A DNA stretch of 64,000 nt, from assembly GCA_050084985.1 (NCBI GenBank), contig JBITNC010000001.1, positions 89,652,001 to 89,716,000 of the forward strand. The letters run 5' to 3'. Origin of the DNA: Nageia nagi (taxonomy: Eukaryota; Pinophyta). The position numbers and the translations under genes were made by a program. The notes beneath the pieces are model-generated. The model worked only from the letters and a program-made list of their open reading frames with translations. It was not told where the DNA came from and did no database searches. Below are positions 47,557 through 59,561 of the stretch, piece after piece; the stretch's first letter is position 1; the number at the start of each line of letters is the position of its first letter.

Positions 47557-48454
47557 TGTTTACAAATAAAATTGAGCAATGCAAATAAATAAGCAGGTAA
47601 ATATCTACAAACCCAATATATTTTTATTCGAGCTACAGATAGCAATTTATACAAAATAATGAAAGAGACAATCAACTATAGAAATAGAACAAGTATTATG
47701 ATAAATTTGAAATTATTTGCAAAACTCAAATTATATAGTATATCATATATATGTATGACACCACCTATCAAGATAGAATTTATATACCCACCTCATGGAG
47801 CATGCTTGAAATGAAGCTGGTGATGAAATCTTGGGATCCAACATTGTCCATACCTAAAATGATGAAGCTGAAAGTCACAGAGGAAGGCCGCAGGTGATGT
47901 TTGTCGCACTGGATAGGAACACTGGTGGTTTGTATTTGTCCACAGAGGGGCACCGGTGGCCTTTGATAGGCTATGATCCATCTCCAATGAGTCTACACCC
48001 CCACTAAAATCTTGAGATGATCACAATATGATTATCAGATAGGTCTCTCAGTTCTTCAGAGTGCTCGCAAGAAGGGGATACACAAAATCTAGCTTGATAG
48101 GCAGTGTCAAGAGACACCTTACAATATGATTGCCATTATCAAGACCATACACGGGATCATGTGTATCTTTGATGATGGAATTACTATTAGATCCCTTATT
48201 TATATAGATAATAGATAATACAACCCATGGGTCGGCATGCATCTACATAAATAAGGCTAATTCACAACATTCAAGATAACCACACCAATAAGCAAGATAA
48301 TTCATGTAATATTCAAGATAATCATTACAAAATTCACATTCAAGACAAACATTGATATCATCACATTAAGACATTCAAGACATATATTTAGACCAAGCAT
48401 GTTTTCATGAATTTTATTGATTTAAAAACATAAATTCATTTTTATGTGTTAACA
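47557..48454 (-). repeat. Gypsy 5' LTR
   Basis: 898 bp, TGTTTACAAATAAAATTGAG to GTTAACA on the plus strand, beside the primer-binding site. Confidence 0.93.
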
Positions 48455-48857
48455 TGATGACCTATGGGTTTGGCAAAAAAATACCTTCAAAATGTATGAT
48501 TTTCAAGGTGATGTTTTCTACAAAAATATTTTCAAAATCATTTGAAATATGCAAATCAAGACCTAAAAAAATTAAAAAAACTTCTCAATTATATGTATCT
48601 ATGGTTTGGACAAAGTTTTCTAATGCTAGATCTCACCAAATTGAAGAAAATGACCTTCAAGAACTAGGGTTTTCTAGAGTGACGTTTTTCAAGAAAATAA
48701 TTTTATTTGAAGCAATCAAGTTTCCAAATTGGAGAAAAGTTAATTTAACCAAAAAGAAAAACAAAACCAAGGGATTCTAATGAATACTCCTTAGAAAAAA
48801 TGATGCCCTAAAATGAAAATTTTTAGGATTTGTACAAATAGTTGGGGTTCACCAAAA
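48455..48857 (-). other. Internal sequence of element D next to its 5' LTR
   Basis: About 400 bp containing the primer-binding site complement (48841-48854). A 108-codon plus-strand open frame here (48454-48780) is Lys/Phe-rich and not considered a gene. Confidence 0.5.
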
Positions 48858-49499
48858 TGTAGATGGTAAATAATGCAATTAATGCAAATGGGGTTGATTA
48901 GTGCACTATTGCTCTACTTTGTACATACTGATGCATATATTAGAAATATGGTAATAACATGTGGTAGGAATGCAGTAGTGTTTACTTAGATTCTATATTC
49001 ATTTCGTTAATTAGAAAATACACAAGGGATAAAGCATACATTCATGAACAAGTACATTATCGATGTCTTAGAATTGGCACACCATTAACATCGTAAAATA
49101 AGTGAAATTATAGATGCGAACAAGAATGTAGTGATGAGCAAATTAATGAATAATCAAATTATGAACATACATGCAAACTTACAAAATAATAGATGCACAA
49201 TGTAGACAGATAAAACAAGTTGTAATCTATCAAATGATTTTCAATTGATAATCTTTGTATTATCTTTAAATGATTATTTGCCCATGATTCACTCATGCTC
49301 TATAGGTCATCAAATGATGCCTTTCTATATGATACAAGTTTACATGAATTTGATATTTTGACCCCTTATACATTCCACAAGGGTCAAATACATGGTCTAC
49401 ACCTCTTTTATATATTTTTAATTCTTTTTTAAATAATACATTGTTAAAAGATTAAAATGATTTATTAAATACATAAAGATTCATTTTGAGGCATCTACA
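48858..49499 (-). repeat. Element D 5' LTR
   Basis: 642 bp with perfect inverted ends TGTAGATG and CATCTACA, preceded by a TTCACCAAAA primer-site complement. Confidence 0.8.
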
Positions 49500-49713
49500 A
49501 TGTGCCTTTATGAACCTCACCCACTCGAAGTAGATAACCTGCACTCTTAAGAAGAAATATGTAAGCTACAAACATCTCATTAACAAGATCAATTAGATAC
49601 ATCATATAAATATTCTTATCAACATAAGATAAATGAATCAATTAATTCCATATATAAACTAATCAATGGTGCACTATAAGTCATCATGAATATCCCAAGC
49701 TAATACTCATAGT
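49500..49713 (-). mobile_element. Copia C, left piece (3' non-coding region)
   Basis: Homologous to Copia B 50385-50600: CAATTAATTCCAT.TATAAAC (split), ACTAATCAATG.TGCACTATAA and CCAATACTCAT-type words. It continues at 60021 after removal of Copia B. The 3' LTR expected to its left is absent: element D's LTR abuts it instead. Confidence 0.75.
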
Positions 49714-50163
49714 TGATAAAATTAACCTTTTCTAAATTAACTTCTATTCTACCAAGATTTCAAGAAGGCACTTACAACATCAACACAATAGTATAATAAC
49801 TCAAGCTAATTTTATAAATAACACAAGATATAAAATGGTTCTTCCCTCCTTGGAAGTACATCCACTAACTAAGATCTTCTTATTTTCAATAACCTCTCTT
49901 ACAGAATCTCTCCTCTCTCTCCAAACTCTAAACCTATAGCAAATCTTACATAACAATTGTCCTATATGAGAGGGGGATTCTTATCTATTTATAATAATAA
50001 AACCACTCTTTAACCCAAAGAAAAGGTTAAAGATATTCCTATATTTAATCCCTTACCTATTTTTATTCCTTTAATGCTTTATGGCATTTAAATATATTTT
50101 AAGCATTAAATGAATTTATATTAAAAAGAAATATTAATCAATATTACATTACAAATTCTAACA
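49714..50163 (-). repeat. Copia B 3' LTR
   Basis: 450 bp, TGATAAAATTAACC to CAAATTCTAACA on the plus strand; pairs with 59562-60020. Confidence 0.87.
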
Positions 50164-51340
50164 CTCCTCTTTAATATAATATTGGGATAGAGCATAGAGA
50201 AAAGAAGAAAGAGAGAGTTCTCCTCCAAAAAGATACAAGTGAAGATGAGAACTTTTACATCTTTAAGAAATAAGCAAGATCTTAGTTTGAGACTCATTAC
50301 AATACATTTGAAAAATAGTTTAAAATAAAATTATTAACCACAACTAATTTCATTGTAAAGTGTAGTCAATCAACATTGAGTTGACATGTAAACCTCCATG
50401 AGCTTGCCCACCTGAAGTAAGTAATATGCATTCTGAAGATGAAACTACAAGCTACAAGCAGCTCATAAATAAGATTAGTTAGATGCATCATATAAAATAT
50501 TCATATCAACCATAAGATAAATGAATTAAGTAATTCCATCCATAAACTAATCAATGATGCACTATAAATAATTATGAAGATGCCAAACCAATACTCATAT
50601 CATCTGTCATATATAGAAATATGTGTTGATCAATAATAAAAAGAGCATATGCACATATGAGTCACTCACATATGGATAACCAAATAGTGCCAACAAACAC
50701 ATACTAATTCCTCACATAGTGATAATATAAATCAAAATGAACTATGATTCCTCACATAAAGCAAATGACTAGAAAGTGTACATTTAATATCAATACTATA
50801 TAATAAAATAGCCTTAAAAGGATGAAGTTGTCATCACAAACATGAATTCAAACTTTACTCTCCCTTGACGGTGACTTCACTACCATAAAAATTTTTCAAT
50901 GTGTGCACAACAAATTTATAAAGTGGATAGTAATAAATTAGGAGAAGCCATAGTCAGATGAATAGAGTTACAGTTGTTCCATTAACAACTTTCTCCCTAA
51001 TATAATGTGCTTGGATTTACAATACACTATAAGTCATCACTAATATGCCAATCCCATACTTATAATCATCAAATTAGCAAGTATACAAATAAAAAAGAGT
51101 GCTTAACAACATTATTAAGAAGGAAGAAGTTATAATGGATTCAATAAGAATTCAACCTTTAATCCCTTTTGGAAGGTAACTTCACCAACCTAATAGAATC
51201 CTTAAGCTGATAGAACTAGACTTCAAGAAGGGGCTTGGTAATAAATCAATAGAGTTCAAGATTGATGGAGAATACTACAAATGTAGAAGACCATCCATAA
51301 TCTTCTCTTTAATGAAGTGGGTTTGGATTTCTACATTTTT
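50164..51340 (-). repeat. Copia B 3' non-coding region
   Basis: Shares blocks with Copia A 36910-37728 and with Copia C, including TGATGCACTATAAAT, GCACATATGAGTCACTCACA, ATAGTGCCAA.AAACACATACT and TTCCTCACATA words. No coding sense. Confidence 0.65.
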
Positions 51341-51700
51341 TTTCTCTGATGGAAAATAAGATTCTTTTCTAAAGTAATAGTTGAATGATTATCTGAAGAA
51401 ATTTGAGATGATAAATTTGCTTGTACCTAATTTCTTTTAAAATATGCCTCAACCAAATGGATTCTTGGGTTGCAACTGACATTTCATGATATTCAACCTC
51501 TATGGTGGATAGAGCAATAATAGGTTCTATTGAAGCCCAAGAGATAGCACTTGAACCAATGCTAAACACATAAGTAGAGGTTGATTTTCTATCATCTTTA
51601 TCTCTCCCATAGTTAAATTTGAGAATCATGAGAGAAAAATGAGAGCAACTTGCCATACTTAAGAGTAAGATCTTTAATTCCTAAAACATATGTCAAAATT
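51341..51700 (-). pseudogene. Copia B RNase H remnant
   Basis: The minus-strand frame 51656-51369 reads DRKSTSTYVFSIGSSAISWA, ALSTIEVEYHEMSVATQESI and WLRHILKEI. This is the canonical Copia RNase H with STSGY..F.G...SW and the Glu of E-x-E-Y present. Confidence 0.87.
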
Positions 51701-51989
51701 TGCTTAATTACATTGAGGTGCTAAACATACAAATTTTTCATAAAATGAGCCATCAAATTCATGATAAAGGTAATATTAGGTTAGAGATAGTCAAATAAAG
51801 AAGACTACTAATTATTTGCCTATAATTCATAGCATCTTTCAACAAAGAGTTGAAATTGAGAGAAAAAGTGATTCTAGAGTAATTTCACAATTTTTTGTAA
51901 GATATCTAAAATATAATTGGATTGAATAAGATAAGTACAATCCTTATATTGGTATACTTTCATACCAAGGTAGTAATGCAATAGACCAA

Positions 51990-52560
51990 GGTATATCATT
52001 TCAAAATTTACCTTAAGTTCAGATAGCACTCTTGAATGAGGTCTATATTATTTCTTATAATCAATAGATCATCCACATAGAGAACAATCAAGATCAAGTC
52101 TTATCCTTAGGTTGAAACATAAATATCTATGTTAGAGAAGCATTTAAAAAATCTAATGTCCTCAATGTATCTTGAAATATTTTTGTACTAGGCCCTAGGT
52201 GCATGTTTAAGTCCATACAAAGACTTCTTTAACTTGCAAATAAAATATTCTTTGCCTTCCATAACAAACCCTTCTGTTGGCTCATGTAGATTTTCACATG
52301 TAAGTCACCATTAAGAAAAGCACTCTTGATATCAAATTGAAAAAATTTTTCATCCTTGAGCTACTAAAAGTACCAAGGATTACCTAAAAGTAGGCATCTT
52401 TTCACCTAGAGCAAAGGTTTCCTCATAATCAACTCCGTATTTTTGAGCAAAACCTTAGCTACTAACCTTACTTTGTATTTCTCAATCTCATCAACTGAAT
52501 TGTATTTGGCCTTATAAACCTATTTATTACTAATCACATTTCAATCATTAGGATAAGGAA
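51990..52560 (-). pseudogene. Copia B reverse transcriptase remnant
   Basis: Contains FICKLKKSLYGLKHAPRA, CFSNIDIYV and IVLYVDDLLIIRN with the YVDD active site intact (around 52060-52085). Stops and frame changes occur before and after. Confidence 0.82.
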
Positions 52561-52819
52561 CCAAATCCCAATTTTGATTCTTTATTAAAGTTTATACCTC
52601 ACATTCATTGCATTCATCCAACATCATGCTTTGAATCTTCTTTGAAGGATGAGGTCTCATTTTTACTATCAATTTTGATAAATAAGGATTTATTAAAGTC
52701 ATACTTATTGTTATTTTTTATGTTAGAGAGTTTAGTTTCTTAGGTGATAAAGCCACATTGACATCCATCCAGTTAGGTGCAATAGAAGAATCATCACCCT
52801 CATCTAGGTTTTCACAAGA

Positions 52820-53700
52820 AGCAAACTCTTTAGGAAGTTTATTGAACTTTACATCCCTAGACACAAATATTTCTTTGGAGGAAGGTTGGTAGAGCCTGTA
52901 GCCTCTATGCTGATTATCATAGCCTACAAAATTATATGTTTTAGATTTTTATCCAAATTCTTCCTTTTTTCAAGAACAACAAAGGCAAAATCATCACAAC
53001 CAAAGATTCTAAAGTGAGAGATGTTAGGTACTTCTTAGGAACAACAAAGGCAATTTCACTACAAAGATCCTAAAGTGAGATGTAGGTATTCCTATCCCTG
53101 CCTCATGAATTTTTTACTTTCAACTACTTTTGTAGAAAACATATTTAAGATGTAGATTGCAGTATTTATAGCTTCACCACATAAAAAGTTAGAAAGTTTT
53201 TCTAACATATATCTTACCATTTCTTAAATGGTTCTATTCTTCCTTTTAGCTACACCATTTTAAGGAGTGTAAGGGATCATAAATTACCTCTTAATTTTAT
53301 ACTTTGGTATAATAATAATTGAATTTATTACTATTATACTCACTCTTCATTATAGATCTCAACATCTTGATTTGCAATCCAAACTGATTTTCTACCAAAT
53401 ATTTGAACTTATAAAATTTATACCCTTATGCTCTATAAGATAACCAAATGTCACCTATTGAATTCATTGATGTAGGTTAAGATATAAGATTTTTTCTAAG
53501 CAACTTAGTCAGAAATAGATCCATCAAATATGAATGCACAAGCTGCAAAACTTTAGTTGCAATTGTTGCCTTATCTTTCTCAAATATATAGGCTATCATA
53601 AGAAATTGTATATATAAAATATGGTTAAGTATATTTTTAGAAAGGTAAAACAAATTACCTTTACCAACTTCCAAACTCAATCATTACATTGTCTCTAACA
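52820..53700 (-). pseudogene. Copia B integrase remnant
   Basis: GYDNQHRGYRLYQPSSKEIF then VSRDVKFNKLPKEF (about 52930-52830) is the C-terminal integrase motif. Upstream pieces to 53700 include GVAKRKNRT-like and RSIMKSEYN-like segments from the core. Frames are broken. Confidence 0.7.
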
Positions 53701-54089
53701 ACTAATGCACCATTCATGAGGGAAGTTTCAAATATATAAGTCAATCACTAAGGCATTTTGATCACAAGATTAGAAGCTATACAAAAGCCTTCAAATAAAT
53801 GCCTTATTATTATGCCATAAGATAAGATTTATTTGACAATGAAATATTTACTATAGAAATCCATAAGTCAAATTCTCTATAGAGACATACAAATCATAAA
53901 TAATGCCAACTTGACCATGATACTAGTCAAGATGCAAATGAGAGATAAAGGTAGCATTAATCCATTAACAAGAATTCAACTTCCATCAATGCATAAATAC
54001 ACTTCTCAGTACTAAAAGTAAAATGGCATTTATCCATGATGGATAAACTTCTACTAATGGAAGTTAATTTGCATAAAAAGAACTTTTTC

Positions 54090-54648
54090 AATTATGGAGA
54101 AGGGCAAACTTTTTTAACCACTCCATCAAATTTTCAACTATGGAGAAGGATGAACCTTTTTAACCACTCTAATAATTTTCAACCATGGATAAGGGCAAAT
54201 ATTTTTAACCATTTTATCAAAATTTGCAACTATGGAGAAGAGTGAACTTTTAACTACTCCATCAAAATTTGTAACTATGGAGAAGGGTGAACCTTTTAAC
54301 TATCCATCAAAATTTGCAACTATGGAGAAGGTTGGACCTTTTAACTACTCCATCAAAATTTGCAACTATGGAGAAGGGTGAAATTTTTAAGTACTCCATC
54401 AAAATTTGAACCATGAAGAAGGGCGAACCTTTTAACTACTCCATCAAAATTTGCAAGTATGGATAAGGTTAAACCTTTTAACTACTCCATCAAAATTTGC
54501 CACTATGGAGAAGGGCGAACCTTTTAACTACTCCATTAAAATTTGTAACTATGGAGAAGGTAAAACCTTTTAAATACTCCATCAAAATTTACAACCATGG
54601 AGAAGGGTGAACCTTTTTAACCACTCCATAAAATTTTCAACTATGGAT
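54090..54648. repeat. 46-bp minisatellite, 12 units, inside Copia B
   Basis: Twelve units of 45-47 bp begin AACTATGGAGAAGGGTGAAC and end CCATCAAAATTTGC, plus a partial thirteenth. Differences among units are few. The unit length is not a multiple of three and most frames carry stops, so it is not a peptide repeat. It lies where gag/protease of this element would be expected. Confidence 0.92.
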
Positions 54649-54919
54649 ATCAACAACTTCACTATATTATTTAGCAAGAGTTTTCATCCAGACCAAGGAT
54701 ACAAGAAAAAATTCATAATTACATAGACTAATATGCACATTTTCATCAGAATCCATAAAAAAATGATCGTTTGTACTAAATATTTGCATCATTATTGCAA
54801 ACTTAATCTTTTCATGAGCAAAGATAATCAACATGTACCTAATCAGATATCTATATATCCAACATTTTATCATCAACAAATATCACTTGAGGGAGAGTAT
54901 AATTGAGGTTGTTTTCTTA

Positions 54920-55290
54920 TAAATTAGGCCTTCATCGAGATCCTAGGTCCTACCAATCCTCAACTAGTTTGCCTTGGTAGTAATATACTCTCACAAGGAG
55001 AAGTACTAGCAATTTTTTAAGGTTGTGACATATGTTGGATTAGCAAATTAATTATCTTGATTAAATTTTCAATTTTTCTCCTAGGTTATTAGGATAATCC
55101 TTGAATGGCCAGGCGAACATGTGGTATCACTACAAATGTCTATCCACATATATGGAGTTAAATCCAAATCAACAGAGGAATTAGAGGCAATTAATAAGTA
55201 TGAAATTTTGACCATTTGGATCATCAAATTAAAAGGATCCAGTCTATCTTATCTTCACCTCATGGCTCCCTAAACAAGTCATATTGCAGA
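54920..55290 (-). repeat. Conserved non-coding leader block (shared with Copia A)
   Basis: Its reverse complement matches Copia A 32385-32790 with the same order of words (ATGATCCAAATGGT, AGTGATACCACATGTTCGC, GTTGAGGATTGGTAG). Confidence 0.75.
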
Positions 55291-55299
55291 ATAAATATG

Positions 55300-58250
55300 C
55301 GAATGTGTTCATTTTAGGTAAAGCATTTTCAATATTTATGTACTTTATAAATAAAATAAATGTGCAAAATAAATAAAGTGCTTTAAACATGAAACTACAT
55401 CCAACATCATCCATAAGTATGAACCAAAGAGTCTAATGGGTTTTGTTACAACCCTTAATAGATCTCTTTACAAAATTTCATTAATTTTAAGTAACAACAC
55501 ATGAGCCTAAGATTCCAATGGGTTTTGTTACAACCCCTAATGGATCTCTATACAAAGGTTCATTATAAAAAAATTAAGGAATATTTTCTCCCTTGTTACT
55601 TAAAAATTAGATTTAAAAATAATTCTTTATTTGCAATTTATTATCAAAACTTCATAAGCAAAAATATTTAAGAGAACTTTTATCCATCCATATGCATTAG
55701 GACAAAATATTAAACTATGCATTAAAATTTTTATCTTCATAGAAATAATCATGCATAGAACAAAATATTAAACCATGCATTTAAATTTTTTTATCCACTT
55801 AGCAATAATTATGCAAAAAAATTATCCATCCATGTGTGCATGCATTAAAACAAAAACATTAAACCTTGTACTTAAAAATTTAAGTAAATAATCCCCCCTT
55901 TTTGTCTTAAATGTATGATTAATGAAGTTCATTAAAATTTTGCACTAAGGTTAGAATGATAATTTTAGCAAATAAAGAAATCTCAATCTTCAAAAATTGC
56001 CTATAATAAAAAATTAGCTAAAAACCTTAGCTCATACTTAAAAAAAATAGAAGGTCCACACCTTTCTAAAAATAATTCCCCCTTTTGAAAAAGATTCCTT
56101 AAAGAAGGAGTTTAAAATTAAAAAAGGCCAAAAACATCTCCCCCCTTGTTTAAAACAAATAGCCTATGTTTAAAAATATGCCCCCCTTTTAAAAAAAGAT
56201 TCTCCCTTCTTAAAAATAGGAAAACATTCATTTTTTTTTTAAATTAACTCTTTTATTTAAAAAAAACAAACTTCTATTTAAAAAAAAATTATTATTATTA
56301 TTATTATTTTAAAACAAAAAAATTTTATTGAGGGTGTTGAACTAGGTGTGACACTGAGAGGGGGGGTGAATCAGTGTCTTAAATTTAAAATCTAAAATCC
56401 AACATACTTAAAATAATGCAGTGGAAAAATTGAAATAAAATCAAGCAAGTACATTAAGAGACAATCACACAACACCATATATAACGAAGTTCACCATTTA
56501 GACTACATCCCCAAAAATGACTGCTTGGACTTTCATCTAAATCCAACATTTGCAAAGTACCAAATTTATAAAATTTCACACTACCCACTATGGGGAGTGG
56601 CATCAACCAACCCAATCTTTAGCAGTACCAACTGTAAGGAGCACCAACCCCTATTGCTAAGCACCAACTCGATGAATATAGAAATCTTTGAAAATAGTTC
56701 AAATTATATAAATAATACCCTAAGTGGTCTAGCTCACAACTTCTATTCTTGCAACAAACTTCTCATCCAAAACCCACTAACATTTCAAACCTAAATACTC
56801 CATATGCAAAACAAAATCCTCTTGCCCAAATATGAACAAAACCCTCTGATTCAATATTTGATAAAATACTATTCAAAGAAAATAAAAAATTTGTACCATA
56901 CAATATTATTTTTTGTCCTTCATGATATTCCAAAATTGTAGATCTTCAAATTTCACACAATTTGCAAAAAGAATGGGATCAATCGGACTTCCGAAATCTC
57001 AAGTTATAACCAAAACCTTGAGACTCCCTTTTCACGCTATACTTTTATTTTCCTTCTTTGAAACCTTTTTTTTTTCTCTTCACAAAATCATTTTAATTTT
57101 TATAAGCTTGTCGACCTCTTCTATTTTTATTTTTAATATATTATACCATTTATTTTGTTGGGCCATATATTACAAATAAATTCATTCTTTTCATTATCTT
57201 CAAGAAATATATATCAAAAATAATATTCCTCAAAACCTTTGTTTTAATGAAACATTTTATCAAATAATTCGCTGGTCTTCTTCATGAAAAAAAGAACAGT
57301 CAATTCTCCATATAAATTCCAAAGGCATTTTGTCAAACAATTCACATGCCAAAGTTGGGAAAAATAGGAAAAAAGAGCTCTAGAGGTATTTTTGAAGAGC
57401 CATAACTTATTACCGGTTGCACGGTTTAACATGAAATTTGGACCACATATTATCCATATAATCGAATACATTATGTAAAATTTAAGGTTTAACTTCTCAT
57501 ATTTTATGCACAACACTTCTCGTAAAGTGGCCTCTGATGAAGATTTGAAGATATTTTATCAACCAGTACACACGCTTAGTTTGGTGCATATTAGAGATTC
57601 TCATACTTCAGGACCTCAAATCGAGATGATTCAAAAGAAAAAGTTGCTCATCTCACCAAGTTTTACATGTAAAAAATTTAAAATTCTAAATTTTAGGAAT
57701 TTAATATCTCTAAACAACCATCCAACTATTTCTATGACAACTAAAATTCATGCCCAAAACTAGAAAAAGTTACAAAGTGGCATTTTGCAGCTTGCACCAT
57801 TTTCTCTTCGATCATCTTCTTGATATAAAATTTGGATCACATATTATTGGTGTATATTAATATATTTGATTTAAGTTTTAGCCTCTAACTCATTACTTTT
57901 TGCTCATAATTTGACTTGCACAAAGCCAAATTCATCTAGATTTTTGACTGCTCCAAAATCCACAAGGATGGAAAAAATTGAACCGACATGGAATTTGACC
58001 ATTCCAATGCTACATACAACTTTTTTATCACCTTAAAAATTGATCCAAACCATATTTGGCTATCCATCACCTTCCATTTGTGTTTTGGCCCTCTTGATGA
58101 CTTTTGGTAACTCATGACAACTTTTGGTCCCTTTGTTGTTTTTATGTTTGAAAACTTTGCAAATCTTCTTGACATCATTCCTTTGACATGTGCAACCATG
58201 GGAAACATATGAACACTAATCTCATTATGTTGAAAATAATAACAACACTG
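55300..58250 (-). other. Copia B leader, non-coding
   Basis: A/T-rich tracts. At about 56340-56400 GTGTGACACTGAGAG is followed by a G-run and TGAATCAGTGTC, which looks like the junction of a polypurine tract with another LTR-like repeat on the plus strand. A further nested or captured fragment is possible, but no partner was found. No gene was recognised. Confidence 0.4.
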
Positions 58251-58259
58251 GTGCTCCAT

Positions 58260-58835
58260 ATTCAACAGAGGGGCAAGGCACCCCTCAAGGGGGACTACCG
58301 TGGGCTAGTTGGTTTCATCCCATTGGAGGTTATGGGTTGGCTGGTCGGATGGTTGTGCCACGCAAGCCTAAGGGTAACAGGATAGATGGCCACATTGTGT
58401 GCACCCCACAAGGGGCCATGGGTCAACTAGTCATGTCACATGCCCTCCATAGGAGGCTTTAGGTTGGATGGCCATTCCATGTGAGCCTAAGGGTTGTAGG
58501 ATGGTTGGTCACACCATGCCTACCCCACAAGCTAGATGGCCATGCCACACGCACCCCATAGGATATCATGGGTCAGCTGGCTACATTGTATGCATCCCAT
58601 AGGGGGTCATAAGCTGGTTGGCCATACTATGCATGTCTTGTAGAGGGCCATAAGTTGGCTCTCCATGTCATGTGCATCCCTTAGGTGACCATGGGCCAAC
58701 TGGCCATGCCACATGTGCCTAGGGGGCCAAGGGTTTCCTTTTTTAAGGCTGGCTCTCCATATCATGTGCATCCCTTAGGCAACCATGGGCTAACTGGCCA
58801 CGCCATGTGTGCTTATGGGGCCAAGGTTTCCTTTT
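58260..58835. repeat. GC-richer degenerate minisatellite in Copia B leader
   Basis: About ten units of roughly 50-60 bp with words GGCCATGCCACATGC, CCCCATAGGGG and CCATGGGTCAACTGGC. The last two units are the longest and most similar (both contain CATGTGCATCCCTTAGG). GC content is well above the surroundings. Confidence 0.75.
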
Positions 58836-58989
58836 TTTTTAAATAAAGTTTTTGATAAATAAAATAGATTTTTATGTTTTATATATAAAATAAAATAGAT
58901 TTTTAAAATTTAAAATTGTAAAACAAATACAATTTTATAAAAAACTGTAAATATAAAAAAATATAGTTTTATAAAAATTGTTAAAAAAT

Positions 58990-59009
58990 ATAGTTTATAA
59001 AAAATTGTA

Positions 59010-59051
<42 letters not shown>
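58990..59051. repeat. TA microsatellite
   Basis: A nearly pure TA dinucleotide run of about 45 bp (59003-59051) preceded by TATATATTATATA. Confidence 0.9.
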
Positions 59052-59054
<3 letters not shown>

Positions 59055-59545
59055 TTTTATTTTTACATACATATTAGATTTGTAATTTGTTTTTACAATA
59101 ATAACATTATAGTTAAAAAATTTCAAAACTTTTAACGATTTCTACATTAAGTAGATAATTGCAAATTTAAGCTATAATAACTCATTATTGCTAAATTTAA
59201 GTAAATCTATTCAAAATATGTATATTATTGTTGCACATTAGGCAATATACTTAAAAAATTACAACTAACAAACTATTGTTAGTAAAAGTAATGCATAGCA
59301 ATAGCATAAAAAATAGAACTAACATGTTAGTATAACTAAAAATATGACAATGATATTTACTTTGAACAAATTTTGCTAAATAAAATTTTGTAAACAAAGA
59401 ACCAAAAATTGGTTAGTAATAAAAGAAAAATTTGACAATGAACATGGTAGGAGGGAGATTATACCTTCAAGCCCTTTTACTTCAACAAAGTAGATGGAGA
59501 AAGAAGAGGAATGACCTTCAAGGATGTTGAAGAGGAGTCTCTAAC

Positions 59546-59559
59546 CCATTCTAATACCA
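59546..59559 (-). other. Copia B primer-binding site, mutated
   Basis: The minus strand reads TGGTATTAGAATGG, an initiator-Met site with substitutions, two bases from the LTR. Confidence 0.65.
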
Positions 59560-59561
59560 CT

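Larger units (their letters stand above)
39842..48454 (-). mobile_element. Ty3/gypsy element, Tat-like, full length
   Basis: LTRs 39842-40739 and 47557-48454 are both exactly 898 bp, run TGTTTAC...GTTAACA, and are flanked by the perfect 5-bp duplication TGATG (39837-39841 and 48455-48459). About 50 mismatches were counted by eye between the LTRs, mostly transitions. On the minus strand the order is gag, protease, RT, RNase H, a second RNase H-like domain, integrase. The two RNase H domains point to the Tat lineage. Reading frames are long but carry stops and frame changes. It is the best preserved element in the window. Confidence 0.93.
28897..49499 (-). mobile_element. Element D: LTR element without recognisable coding sequence, carrying two nested insertions
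   Basis: Two direct repeats, 28897-29551 and 48858-49499, differ by roughly 12-15% by eye. The right copy has perfect 8-bp ends TGTAGATG/CATCTACA. Beside the right LTR lies the complement of a primer-binding site starting TGGTGAACCCC (48841-48854). Beside the left LTR is the complement of a polypurine tract AAAGAGGGGCAAA (29552-29564). Without the inserted Copia A and the gypsy element, only about 2.2 kb of internal sequence remains (29552-29704, 38201-39841, 48455-48857), with no recognisable gag or pol. It therefore looks non-autonomous, though loss of coding sequence by deletion cannot be excluded. No convincing target-site duplication was found (GATGG left, ATGTG right). Confidence 0.65.

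Noticed and set aside
48454-48780. 108-codon plus-strand frame next to the gypsy element
   Set aside because: Lys/Phe-rich AT-biased translation that begins in the LTR end; no domain.
54090-54648. Possible CRISPR-like array
   Set aside because: Units are contiguous without unique spacers, in plant DNA inside a retrotransposon; it is a minisatellite.
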